Assembly: GCF_011044975.1 (NCBI RefSeq)
Contig: NZ_JAAKZV010000026.1
Location: 1 to 52,599 of the forward strand
From: Streptomyces coryli
GTDB lineage: Bacteria; Actinomycetota; Actinomycetes; Streptomycetales; Streptomycetaceae
Length of the DNA stretch: 52,599 nt
Reading direction: 5' to 3'
Shown here: positions 36,481-44,363 of the stretch, in pieces
Position numbering within the stretch: position 1 is the stretch's first letter
Layout of the letters: each line of letters begins with the position of its first letter
Position numbers and translations under genes: made by a program
The notes under the pieces: generated by a model
What the model saw: only the letters and a program-made list of their open reading frames with translations
What the model was told of the DNA's origin: nothing
The model's database searches: none

Positions 36481-38061
36481 TCACCGTTGGGCCTCCGCCT
36501 CCCGCGGCTGCGGGCTGCCGGCGCCGGCCGCCTCGGTCTCCCGCTGCGGTGTCGGCCTGCCCGCCATCGTCACCAGCACGATAACCGCTCCGAACACGCT
36601 GGCCGCGGCCGCCGTAATCGCGGCGAGGTGCATGGCGTGGATGAACGCGTCGTTGGCCGGGCCCACCATTGCCCGCCCCTCGTCGCCGAGCCGCGCGGCC
36701 GCGCTCAGCGTGGCCTGGATCGACTCGCCCGCGCTGTGCCGGGTCTCCGCGGGCAGGGCGTCGAACTGGCCCTCCACTCCCCTGCGGTACGCGGCCGACA
36801 GCAGCGAGCCGAGCACGGCGATGCCGATCGCCCCGCCCACCTGGCGGAAGACATTGTTGATCGCCGAGCCCGCCCCCGCCTGCTCCCGCGGCAGCGAGTT
36901 CATGATCATGACGGTGGCGGGCGGGAAGACATGCGCGAGCCCCGCCCCCATCAGCGCGAAGAGCGCCGCCAGCACCCAGATCGGCGTCGACCGGCCGAGC
37001 AGCAGGAACCCGGCGAAGGCGGCGGCGTTGACCAGCAGGCCCGCGGCACAGACGGCACGCGGCCCGTACCGGGCGACGACGTGCCGCGCCCGCGGCGCGA
37101 AATACATCTGCGCGGCCGCCAGCGGCAGCATCAGCAGCCCCGTCTCCAGAGCGCTGTAGCCGCGTACGGACTGGGTGTAGAAGACCATGAAGAAGGCCAC
37201 TCCCATCAGCGCGAACGAGCACACGCCGATGGCGGCGACGGCCCCGGTGAAGCGGCGGTCCCTGAAGTACCCGACGTCGAAGGCGGGATGGTCCGTACGC
37301 CGCTCCCACAGCACGAAGCCCGCCAGCACGGCGAGCCCGCCGAGCCCGGTGCCCCAGACCTCGGGCCTGCCGAAGTCCCCGAGCTGCCCGCCCTTGATAA
37401 CGCCGAAGACCAGCAGTGTCATCCCGGCTATCGACAGCAGCACGCCGACCGGATCGAGCCGCCCGGCCCGCTCGTCCCTGGACTCCGGCACGAGCACCAC
37501 CATGGCGATCAGGGCGACGATCACGATCGGCACGTTCACGAGGAAGATCGAGCCCCACCAGAAGTGCTCGAGCAGCGCCCCGCCGGCGATCGGCCCGGCG
37601 GCGACGGCGAGGCCGACCACGCCGGTCCAGATGCCGATCGCCCGGGGCTGCTCCTCGGGCTCGAAGACCTGCGCGATGATCGCCAGCGTGGCGGGCGGGG
37701 TGAAGGCGCTGCCGATGCCCATCAGGCCGCGGTACGTGATGAGTTCGGCGGGCGAGCCGGCGTAGGCGCACAGCGCGGAGGCCACGCCGAAGAGCGCCAT
37801 GCCGAACAGCAGCGCCTTCTTGCGCCCCAGCCGGTCACCGAGCACACCGCCGGTGAGCAGCAGCCCGGCGAACACCAGCGTGTACGAGTTCACCGCCCAC
37901 TCCAGCTCGCTCTGGCTCGCGCCGAGGCCGGTGGGGGACGGCTGGGCGAGGGTCTGCATCGCCACGTTGAGGATGGAGTTGTCGAGGACGGTGACCAGCA
38001 CGCTGAGCAGCAGGACGGCGAGGATCGCCCAGCGGCGGCGGTGGATGTGATCCGGAGTCAT
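36481..38061 (-). CDS. MFS multidrug efflux transporter, DHA2 (EmrB/QacA) family
   Basis: A 526-aa pump with 14 membrane helices. It has motif D1 [14 protein letters not shown] (helix 1), motif [37 protein letters not shown] (motif B) and [35 protein letters not shown] (motif C, antiporter signature). It probably exports drugs or an endogenous metabolite with H+. ATG 38061 lies directly against a 15-bp inverted repeat and has no Shine-Dalgarno; an in-frame start at 38079 would lie inside the operator. Confidence 0.95.
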   Translation of the reverse strand: MTPDHIHRRRWAILAVLLLSVLVTVLDNSILNVAMQTLAQPSPTGLGASQSELEWAVNSYTLVFAGLLLTGGVLGDRLGRKKALLFGMALFGVASALCAYAGSPAELITYRGLMGIGSAFTPPATLAIIAQVFEPEEQPRAIGIWTGVVGLAVAAGPIAGGALLEHFWWGSIFLVNVPIVIVALIAMVVLVPESRDERAGRLDPVGVLLSIAGMTLLVFGVIKGGQLGDFGRPEVWGTGLGGLAVLAGFVLWERRTDHPAFDVGYFRDRRFTGAVAAIGVCSFALMGVAFFMVFYTQSVRGYSALETGLLMLPLAAAQMYFAPRARHVVARYGPRAVCAAGLLVNAAAFAGFLLLGRSTPIWVLAALFALMGAGLAHVFPPATVMIMNSLPREQAGAGSAINNVFRQVGGAIGIAVLGSLLSAAYRRGVEGQFDALPAETRHSAGESIQATLSAAARLGDEGRAMVGPANDAFIHAMHLAAITAAAASVFGAVIVLVTMAGRPTPQRETEAAGAGSPQPREAEAQR

Positions 38062-38098
38062 GGCTTTACGATACAGCACAGCCCTGTATCGTAAAGCC
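38062..38098 (-). promoter_or_regulatory. TetR operator overlapping a probable leaderless promoter
   Basis: GGCTTTACGATACAG (38062-38076) is the exact reverse complement of 38084-38098, spacer 7. Leftward, TATCGT ends 6 nt before the ATG, so transcription would start at the A of the start codon. CTTTAC, 17 bp upstream, is a poor -35 lying in the other operator arm. Repressor binding would fully occlude the polymerase. Confidence 0.7.
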
Positions 38099-38106
38099 GA
38101 CGACGC

Positions 38107-38841
38107 TCAGCCCCGCTCGCGCAGATACGCCTCCAGCTCCGCCGCCCCCGCCAGCATCGCCCGCCCGCGCTCGGCCAGCCGGTCCCGCCAGTCGCTCATC
38201 GCCGCCTCCAGCGGCTGCAGCCCGCCGGCCGTCCGCACCTGCTCGAGCAGCGGGGCGATCTGCGCCAGCAGGTAACCACCGCGCCGGAGTTGGTGGGTCA
38301 TCCGGGCGTCGCGCACGGCACCCTCGTCGTACACGCGATATCCGGTGCGCGGGTCGCGCCGCGGACGCACCAGATCCGCGGCCTCCCATTTGCGCAGCGT
38401 CGCGGGGCGGATGCCGAGCTGATCTGCCAGCGGGCCAATGAACATGCCGCCGGACGGCGCCGGCTCCTCGGGACGCGCGCCGCCCTCCGCCGGGTCCAGA
38501 TCGCGCAGCGCCCGCTCCACGGCCTGCAGCGTCCGCCGGTCCTCGAGGAGTTGGGCGTGGCTGAGGTCGATGATGCGGAACGCGTCGTCGACCGCGCCCT
38601 CGTTCACCTCGCGCATGATCGACGTCGCGGTCGCGTGGCCGTGCCCGGGCACGAGGGCGAGGAACGCGCGCAGGGCCTGCGCGTGCAGCGGCGTATAGGT
38701 GCGGTAGCCGTGGGCGGTGCGACCGGCGGCCGGGAGGATGCCGGCCTCCTCGTAATTCCTGATCGCCTGCGTGGACAGACCGTGCTCACGCGCGAGATCT
38801 ACGGGACGGAGCCGCACCCTGGTTTGAAGGTTTCGTGCCAT
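38107..38841 (-). CDS. TioE-like MerR-family regulator with two HTH domains
   Basis: A 244-aa protein from ATG 38841. It has two MerR-type winged helices: residues 10-60 (RPVDLAREHGLSTQAIRNYEEAGILPAAGRTAHGYRTYTPLHAQALRAF) and 150-200 (FIGPLADQLGIRPATLRKWEAADLVRPRRDPRTGYRVYDEGAVRDARMTHQL), joined by a helical linker. This double arrangement is the TioE type, named from the thiocoraline cluster and often found beside resistance genes. It is divergent from an erythromycin-esterase-like gene across 58 bp. Confidence 0.9.
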   Translation of the reverse strand: MARNLQTRVRLRPVDLAREHGLSTQAIRNYEEAGILPAAGRTAHGYRTYTPLHAQALRAFLALVPGHGHATATSIMREVNEGAVDDAFRIIDLSHAQLLEDRRTLQAVERALRDLDPAEGGARPEEPAPSGGMFIGPLADQLGIRPATLRKWEAADLVRPRRDPRTGYRVYDEGAVRDARMTHQLRRGGYLLAQIAPLLEQVRTAGGLQPLEAAMSDWRDRLAERGRAMLAGAAELEAYLRERG

Positions 38842-38899
38842 GGCAGAGAGGATATCCGGGAAAAGTTTCAACCGAAGGTTCAACGATATCGTTTATGGC
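38842..38899. promoter_or_regulatory. TioE/esterase divergent promoter region
   Basis: In 58 bp it has GATATC twice (38851-38856, 38885-38890) flanking a direct repeat GTTTCAACC (38865) and GGTTCAAC (38877). This is the likely binding site of the double-HTH MerR protein. The -10/-35 boxes cannot be assigned with confidence. Confidence 0.45.
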
Positions 38900-39814
38900 A
38901 TGGATACGGACATCGGCCGGCCGCGGCTGCTTGCCCTGGGCGAGCCCGCGCACGGCGACGACACGCTGCTCAAGATGCGCAACGAACTCTTCCGGCGGCG
39001 CGTCGAGGAGGAGGACTACCGGACGATCGCGCTCGAGACCGACTGCCTGCGGGGCCTGATCGTCGACGACTACGTCGCCCTGGGCACGGGCACCCTCGAC
39101 GAGGCCATGGAGCACGGATTCAGCCACGGCTGGGGCGAGTTCGCGGGCAACCGCGAACTCGTGCGCTGGATGCGCGCCCACAACGACGCCCGCCCCGCGG
39201 CCGAGCGGCTCCGCTTCGCCGGCTTCGACGGCCCGCTGGAGATCACCCACGCCGCGAGCCCCCGCCACGCCATGACCGCGCTGCACGACTACCTGTCGGC
39301 CCGGGTGGACCCGGCCCTGCTCCCCTGCACCACGGAAACCCTCGACGCCCTGCTCGGCACCGACGACCGCTGGACCAACCCGGCAGCGATGCGGGCGCCG
39401 GATCAGTCCGTCGGCCGCTCGGCCGACGCCTCTCAACTACGCCTGATAGTCGAGGACTTGGTGGCCCTGCTGGACACGCACGCACCGCACCTGGCCCCCG
39501 CACGCGAATCCTGGCACCAGGCCCGCCTCTACGCCCGCACCGCCACCGGCCTGCTGAGCTACCACTACTGGATGGCGGACACCTCACCAGCCCGCATGAC
39601 ACGCCTGGTCGGCCAGCGCGACCGAATGATGGCCGCCAACCTCCTGGCCCTCGCCAACCGCACCCCGACCCTGGCCAACGCCCACAACGCCCACCTCCAG
39701 CACAACCGCAGCACCATGCACATGGACGGCACCCCGGTGCAGTGGTGGAGCGCCGGCGCCCTCGTCAGCACCCACCTGGGCCCCGATTACGCCTTCTTCT
39801 CCACGCAGGACTAG
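38900..39814 (+). CDS. Erythromycin-esterase-family protein
   Basis: A 304-aa protein from ATG 38900; an in-frame ATG at 38840 overlaps the divergent regulator start and is less likely. The N-terminus LLALGEPAHGDDTLLKMRNELFRRRVEEEDYRTIALETDC carries the Ere-family E15/H18 (GExxHG) and the later catalytic-region Glu (ALETDC). FAGFDGPLE and ANAHNAHLQ are further conserved blocks. It is shorter than macrolide esterases EreA/EreB (about 400 aa). Family members hydrolyse macrolide rings, but many have unknown substrates. Its stop overlaps the next, convergent gene by 4 bp (CTAG). Confidence 0.88.
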   Translation: MDTDIGRPRLLALGEPAHGDDTLLKMRNELFRRRVEEEDYRTIALETDCLRGLIVDDYVALGTGTLDEAMEHGFSHGWGEFAGNRELVRWMRAHNDARPAAERLRFAGFDGPLEITHAASPRHAMTALHDYLSARVDPALLPCTTETLDALLGTDDRWTNPAAMRAPDQSVGRSADASQLRLIVEDLVALLDTHAPHLAPARESWHQARLYARTATGLLSYHYWMADTSPARMTRLVGQRDRMMAANLLALANRTPTLANAHNAHLQHNRSTMHMDGTPVQWWSAGALVSTHLGPDYAFFSTQD

Positions 39815-40065
39815 CGCAGCCCGGCCAGGCGCCGCACCGCGGCAAGTCCGTCCTCGGTGCCGGGCCAGTGCCGGGCGAGGGCGCCGGGACCCGCGGCCCG
39901 TACGACCGAGCGCAGCACCAAGGCCACGACGATGGCGTCATCGGCGTACCCGGGGACCGGGATGAAGTCCCGGACCAGGTCGATCGGCATGGCCAGGTAC
40001 CCCAGCAGCCAGGCCAGCAGCAGCCCGCAGAGCACGGCGAGCAGGACGGTCGGCCAGGCGTTCAT
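39811..40065 (-). CDS. DUF1232 (YkvA-like) membrane protein
   Basis: An 84-aa protein: membrane helix WPTVLLAVLCGLLLAWLLGYLAM, then the DUF1232 core PIDLVRDFIPVPGYADDAIVVALVLRSVVR, whose PxDLxxDFIPVxGxxDD is the family signature. Function unknown. It shares a CTAG with the convergent esterase stop. Confidence 0.85.
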   Translation of the reverse strand: MNAWPTVLLAVLCGLLLAWLLGYLAMPIDLVRDFIPVPGYADDAIVVALVLRSVVRAAGPGALARHWPGTEDGLAAVRRLAGLR

Positions 40066-40089
40066 GTGCCCTCCGGCGGCCGGGCCGCT

Positions 40090-40719
40090 TCAGTGGCCGC
40101 GGGCGATCCACTCCGCCAGTTGCGGAGCCTCGGCGCCGATGGTGGTTGAGTCGCCGTGGCCGGTGTGGACGGTCGTGTCCGGCGGGAGGGTGAGCAGGCG
40201 GTCGCGGATGGAGTCGATGATCGTCGGGAAGTCGGAGAAGGAGCGGCCGGTGGCTCCCGGGCCGCCGTTGAAGAGGGTGTCTCCGGTGAATACGGCGCCT
40301 AGCGCCGGCGCGTACAGGCACACGGCCCCCGGGGCATGCCCCGGAGTGTGCAGGACGGTCAGGTCCACGCCCGCCACCGTCAGCACCTCGCCGTCCGTCA
40401 GGTTCCCTTCGGGCGCGCGGTCGGGATGCGTCTGCTTCCACAGCGGGAGGTCGGCCGGATGCAGCAGGATCGGCGCGCCGGTACGGGCGGCCAGCTCAGG
40501 GGCGGCGTCGATGTGGTCGTTGTGGGCGTGCGTGCAGACGACGGCCGCCAGCCGCCGGTCGCCCAGCGCGTCGGCGATGGCGCCGGCGTCGTGGGCCGCG
40601 TCGATGACGACGGCTTCGGTGTCGTCGCCGACGATCCAGACGTTGTTGTCGACGTCCCAGGTGCCGCCGTCGAGGGAGAAGGTGCCGGAGGTGACGAGGT
40701 GCTCGATGCGGGCGGCCAT
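40090..40719 (-). CDS. MBL-fold hydrolase, probably S-formylmycothiol hydrolase type
   Basis: A 209-aa metallo-beta-lactamase-fold enzyme. The zinc motif is C-T-H64-A-H66-N-D68-H69 (HxHxDH), with further metal residues in HTPGHAPGAVCLY and VFTGDTLFNGGPG, and a C-terminal HTGHGDSTTIGAE. The fold is that of glyoxalase II. Its ATG overlaps by one base the stop of the mycothiol-dependent dehydrogenase (TGATG); this linkage is what suggests hydrolysis of the S-formylmycothiol product. Confidence 0.92.
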   Translation of the reverse strand: MAARIEHLVTSGTFSLDGGTWDVDNNVWIVGDDTEAVVIDAAHDAGAIADALGDRRLAAVVCTHAHNDHIDAAPELAARTGAPILLHPADLPLWKQTHPDRAPEGNLTDGEVLTVAGVDLTVLHTPGHAPGAVCLYAPALGAVFTGDTLFNGGPGATGRSFSDFPTIIDSIRDRLLTLPPDTTVHTGHGDSTTIGAEAPQLAEWIARGH

Positions 40720-41807
40720 CAGAACACCACCACCGAACGCAGCACGTCACCGCGGTGCATCCGCTCGAAGGCCTTCTCGACCTCGTCGAGGGCGATGGTC
40801 TCGGTGACGAAGGACTCCAGGTCGAGGCGCCCCTGCAGATGCAGGTCGATCAGCATCGGGAAGTCCCGCGACGGCAGACAGTCCCCGTACCACGAGGACT
40901 TGAGCGCACCGCCGCGCCCGAAGACGTCCAGAAGCGGCAGCTCCAGCTTCATCTCCGGGGTCGGCACGCCGACGAGCACGACCGTGCCGGCGAGGTCACG
41001 GGCGTAGAAGGCCTGCTGGTACGTCTCGGGGCGGCCGACCGCCTCGATGACCACGTCGGCGCCGAAGCCGTCGGTCAGCTCCTGGATCGCCGTGACCGGG
41101 TCCATGAGCGTGGAGTTGACCGTGTGGGTGGCGCCCATGCGCGCGGCGGTCTCCAGCTTGGCGTCGTCGATGTCCACGGCGATGATCCGCCGGGCCCCGG
41201 CCAGCTGGGCACCGGCGATGGCCGCGTCGCCCACGCCGCCGCAGCCGATGACGGCGACGCTGTCGCCGCGGGTCACGCCGCCGGTGTTGATCGCGGCGCC
41301 GATGCCCGCCATGACGCCGCAGCCGAGCAGGCCCGCGACGGCGGGCGCGACGGCCGGGTCGACCTTGGTGCACTGCCCGGCCGCGACCAGGGTCTTCTCC
41401 GCGAAGGCGCCGATGCCCAGCGCCGGGGACAGCTCCTGGCCGGTGCCGGCGAGGGTCATCTTCTGCTGGGCGTTATGGGTGTCGAAGCAGTACCAGGGCC
41501 GCCCGCGCTTGCAGGCGCGGCACTGGCCGCACACCGCACGCCAGTTGAGGATCACGAAGTCGCCGGGGGCGACATCGCTCACCCCCTCCCCCACCGTCTC
41601 GACGATGCCCGCGGCCTCGTGGCCCAGCAGGAAGGGGAAGTCGTCGTTGATGCCGCCCTGCTTGTAGTGCAGATCGGTGTGGCATACGCCGCACGCCTGG
41701 ATCCGCACCACCGCCTCGCCGGGACCTGGGTCCGGGATGACGACGGTCTCGACGCGCACGGGTTCGTTCTTGCCCGGTGCGATGACACCGCGTACTTCCT
41801 GAGCCAT
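40719..41807 (-). CDS. S-(hydroxymethyl)mycothiol dehydrogenase
   Basis: Oxidises the formaldehyde-mycothiol adduct with NAD, the actinobacterial counterpart of glutathione-dependent formaldehyde dehydrogenase. It is a 362-aa zinc alcohol dehydrogenase: catalytic zinc Cys42 ([11 protein letters not shown]), GHE at 62-64, structural zinc Cys93-Cys96-Cys99-Cys107, NAD motif [10 protein letters not shown]. It carries the mycothiol-class features [17 protein letters not shown] and [19 protein letters not shown]. It is translationally coupled to the MBL hydrolase, forming a two-step detoxification unit. Confidence 0.95.
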   Translation of the reverse strand: MAQEVRGVIAPGKNEPVRVETVVIPDPGPGEAVVRIQACGVCHTDLHYKQGGINDDFPFLLGHEAAGIVETVGEGVSDVAPGDFVILNWRAVCGQCRACKRGRPWYCFDTHNAQQKMTLAGTGQELSPALGIGAFAEKTLVAAGQCTKVDPAVAPAVAGLLGCGVMAGIGAAINTGGVTRGDSVAVIGCGGVGDAAIAGAQLAGARRIIAVDIDDAKLETAARMGATHTVNSTLMDPVTAIQELTDGFGADVVIEAVGRPETYQQAFYARDLAGTVVLVGVPTPEMKLELPLLDVFGRGGALKSSWYGDCLPSRDFPMLIDLHLQGRLDLESFVTETIALDEVEKAFERMHRGDVLRSVVVF

Positions 41808-41886
41808 GGATGCAGCCTGCTTCCTGAACGAGTGGTTTGCCGGAGATTATCTCCCCGGCAGCACGTCCGCGTTCATGCACCGGCTG

Positions 41887-42936
41887 TCACCAGCTGATTC
41901 CGGCGGCCACCGGCCGGTGGTCGCTGCCGGTGGCCGGCAGCACCCACGAGCTCTTCGGCTCCACACCCCTGACCAGGATCTGGTCGATCCGGGCCATCGG
42001 GGCCTTCGCCGGCCAGGTGAAGCCGAAGCCGTTCCCGGCCGCCTCCTGGGCGGAGTGCAGCTGCGCGGTGAGCCCGGCGAACGTGCGGTCGTCCAGGGTG
42101 CCATTCAGATCGCCGAGCAGCACCACCCGCTCGCTCTTGTCGGCGGCGATGGCCGCGCTGAGCGCCTGCACATTCCGGTCCCGGCCGCCCGTCGAAAAGC
42201 CGTCCCGGGGATTCACCCGCACCGACCCCAGGTGGGCCACGTACACCGTCAGCGACCCCTGATCGGTGGCCACGGTGGTGCGCAGCGCCCGCTGGCCGAC
42301 CATCCGCGCCGCCTCCGACTTGGTGTCGGCCAGCGGCCCCACGTCCTGCGCGATGTCGACCGCCTCGGTGCCCGACAGCGGCAGCTTGCTCCACACGCCG
42401 ACCGTGCCCAGCACGGCATGGTGCGGATAGGCCTTCGCCAGCGCCTTCTCGTACGTGCCCCGGGCCGCCTCGCTCACCTCCTGCAGCGCCAGCACCTGAG
42501 CGCCGGAGGCGGCCAGGTCGCGGGCGGTCCCTGCCGGGTCGGAGTTCTCGGCGGCGACGTTGTGGCTGACCACGGTGAGATCGGCACCCGACTGGGACTT
42601 GTCGCTGAGCAGCCCGCCGAAGAGGCCGGCCCACACGACGGCCGGCAGCAGCAGGGCCACCACGGCGGCAGCCGAGCGGCGCCAGATCCCGGCGGCCAGC
42701 AGCACCGGGATGCACAGCCCGAACCAGGGCAGGAAGGTCTCCACCAGGCTGCCGAGGTTCCCGATCCGGTTCGGGATCTTCGCGTGCAGCAGCAGGAAAA
42801 GGCCGAGCAGCACCGCCAGCCCCGCGAGCACGAGGCCGCGCTTCCAGGGCCCGGCCTCCGGGCGCCCGGCGGTGTCCTGACCGGCCGGAGCCGTATCCAC
42901 CCCCGCCATCGTTCGTTCCTGGGTACTACCGATCAT
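41887..42936 (-). CDS. vanJ: VanJ-like membrane phosphatase of the endonuclease/exonuclease/phosphatase superfamily
   Basis: A 349-aa protein. Three membrane helices (about 33-51, 64-84, 88-110) precede an EEP domain with Asn126 (VVSHNV), Glu153 (LALQEVSE), the LLGDLNGTLDD block and the S338-D339-H340 triplet (TGSDHRP). This is the build of VanJ of S. coelicolor and StaP, which give teicoplanin resistance and are thought to dephosphorylate undecaprenyl pyrophosphate outside the membrane. Its ATG overlaps the vanY stop (TAATG). The name rests on architecture plus the vanRS/vanY context. Confidence 0.82.
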   Translation of the reverse strand: MIGSTQERTMAGVDTAPAGQDTAGRPEAGPWKRGLVLAGLAVLLGLFLLLHAKIPNRIGNLGSLVETFLPWFGLCIPVLLAAGIWRRSAAAVVALLLPAVVWAGLFGGLLSDKSQSGADLTVVSHNVAAENSDPAGTARDLAASGAQVLALQEVSEAARGTYEKALAKAYPHHAVLGTVGVWSKLPLSGTEAVDIAQDVGPLADTKSEAARMVGQRALRTTVATDQGSLTVYVAHLGSVRVNPRDGFSTGGRDRNVQALSAAIAADKSERVVLLGDLNGTLDDRTFAGLTAQLHSAQEAAGNGFGFTWPAKAPMARIDQILVRGVEPKSSWVLPATGSDHRPVAAGISW

Positions 42937-43583
42937 TACTGCATCCTCGGGTCCTGGGTGGGGTCGGCATACATGCGCGGGCAGCCGTGGTCGACCGCCT
43001 CGGTGCGCAGCTCGTAATGCCAGGGTTCGTTCCGGTAGATCTGGCACAGCCCGTACGCCGTGCCGTGTTGCGACAGCCACGCGGTCGCGTTGGAGTCGCC
43101 GACGTCGATCGCGTCCCCGGATACGTGCGGCGAGGTGTCCGCCGTCGCGACCCAGCGGGCGGCTTCCGCCTCCGAGCCGTACTTCGAGACCGCGTCCCGC
43201 AGCAGCCGGTCCTGGTACTCAGGGGAGCGCCAGCCGCTGTTCACGTAGAACTTGACGCCGTCGTCGGCCGCAGCCCTGGCCGCCGTGCGCAGGGCCTGGA
43301 GCAGATCGGAGTCGATCTTGGCCACGCCGGGATACCCGTCATCGAACACGGTCACGCCGTCCGGGACGGCACCGTCGGGGTCGCCGACCGCCTCGGGGCG
43401 GTGCCGCGGATTCATGGGCGGCGGGGCGGCCGAGGAACGCGATGCGTCCGCCGAAGGCGACGAGGCCGTCGCGGACGGGGCCGACGGGACGTCCGACGCG
43501 TCCGGCGAGGACAAGGCCTCCGGCGCCTGGCAGCCCACGGCCGCGACGAGCACCGCTATGACGGCTATCGGGGTACGGATCAT
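42936..43583 (-). CDS. vanY: VanY-type D-Ala-D-Ala carboxypeptidase lipoprotein (M15B)
   Basis: A 215-aa predicted lipoprotein: the signal ends AAVGC with Cys18, then a Ser/Pro/Ala-rich linker to about residue 80. The M15B peptidase domain has YVNSGWRSPEYQ, zinc ligands His153 and Asp160 (SPHVSGDAIDVG) and His189 with catalytic Glu186 (NEPWHYE). It removes the terminal D-Ala from pentapeptide, which lowers glycopeptide targets. It is divergent from vanR and coupled to vanJ. No Shine-Dalgarno is visible before ATG 43583. Confidence 0.88.
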   Translation of the reverse strand: MIRTPIAVIAVLVAAVGCQAPEALSSPDASDVPSAPSATASSPSADASRSSAAPPPMNPRHRPEAVGDPDGAVPDGVTVFDDGYPGVAKIDSDLLQALRTAARAAADDGVKFYVNSGWRSPEYQDRLLRDAVSKYGSEAEAARWVATADTSPHVSGDAIDVGDSNATAWLSQHGTAYGLCQIYRNEPWHYELRTEAVDHGCPRMYADPTQDPRMQ

Positions 43584-43615
43584 GCCATCAGTCAAGGCAG
43601 CGTGGTGTTGCCGGA

Positions 43616-43670
43616 CCGTATGCGGTTTTCGATATGCCGACGATATGCGCCGACTCGTAGCATCTAGGAC
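43616..43670 (+). promoter_or_regulatory. vanR promoter region with VanR-box-like direct repeats
   Basis: CGATATGC occurs at 43630 and 43641, an 11-bp period typical of OmpR-family sites, with a related CCGTATGC at 43616. TAGCAT (43658-43663) is a good -10 placed so that transcription starts at or just before ATG 43671, with no -35 match, as expected for an activator-dependent and perhaps leaderless promoter. The 87-bp gap also serves divergent vanY. Confidence 0.55.
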
Positions 43671-44363
43671 ATGCGGGTCTTGATTGTCGAGGACGAACCC
43701 TTCCAGGCGGACGCCATCCGCGATGGCCTCCGCCTGGAGGCGATCGCCTCCGACATCGCGGGCGACGGCGACACCGCGCTGGAGCTGCTGAGCATCAACA
43801 CGTACGACATCGCCGTCCTGGACCGCGACATCCCCGGCCCGTCCGGCGACGAGATCGCCAAGCGCATCGTGGCTTCCGGCAGTGGCATGCCGATCCTCAT
43901 GCTCACGGCGGCGGACCGGCTCGACGACAAGGCCTCGGGCTTCGAGCTCGGCGCCGACGACTATCTGACCAAGCCGTTCGAGCTGCAGGAGCTGGTGCTC
44001 CGGCTCCGGGCGCTCAACCGCAGGCGCGCCCACAACAGGCCCCCGGTGTGGGAGATCGCGGGTCTGCGTCTTGACCCGTTCCGCAGGGAGGTCTACCGGG
44101 ACGGCCGCTACGTCGCGCTGACCAGGAAGCAGTTCGCGGTGCTCGAGGTGCTCGTCGCCGCCGAAGGGGGCGTCGTCAGCGCCGAGGAGCTGCTGGAGCG
44201 GGCGTGGGACGAGAACGCCGACCCGTTCACCAACGCCGTGCGCATCACGGTCTCGGCGCTGCGCAAGCGGCTCGGCGAACCCTGGGTCATCACCACCGTG
44301 GCGGGTGTCGGCTACCGCATCGAGGCACCGCGGACCGACGAAGGGGAAGAGGGCCATGCATAG
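43671..44363 (+). CDS. vanR: VanR-type response regulator
   Basis: A 230-aa OmpR-family regulator. The receiver domain has Glu7-Asp8 (VEDEP), phospho-Asp51 (IAVLDRDIPGPSGDEIA), MLTAADRLDDKASGFELGADDYLTKPFE. The winged helix is YVALTRKQFAVLEVLVAAEGGVVSAEELLERAWDENADPFTNAVRITVSALRKRLG. From memory it closely matches VanR of S. coelicolor along its length, including the LDRDIPGPSGDE segment. It overlaps vanS by 8 bp. Confidence 0.92.
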   Translation: MRVLIVEDEPFQADAIRDGLRLEAIASDIAGDGDTALELLSINTYDIAVLDRDIPGPSGDEIAKRIVASGSGMPILMLTAADRLDDKASGFELGADDYLTKPFELQELVLRLRALNRRRAHNRPPVWEIAGLRLDPFRREVYRDGRYVALTRKQFAVLEVLVAAEGGVVSAEELLERAWDENADPFTNAVRITVSALRKRLGEPWVITTVAGVGYRIEAPRTDEGEEGHA

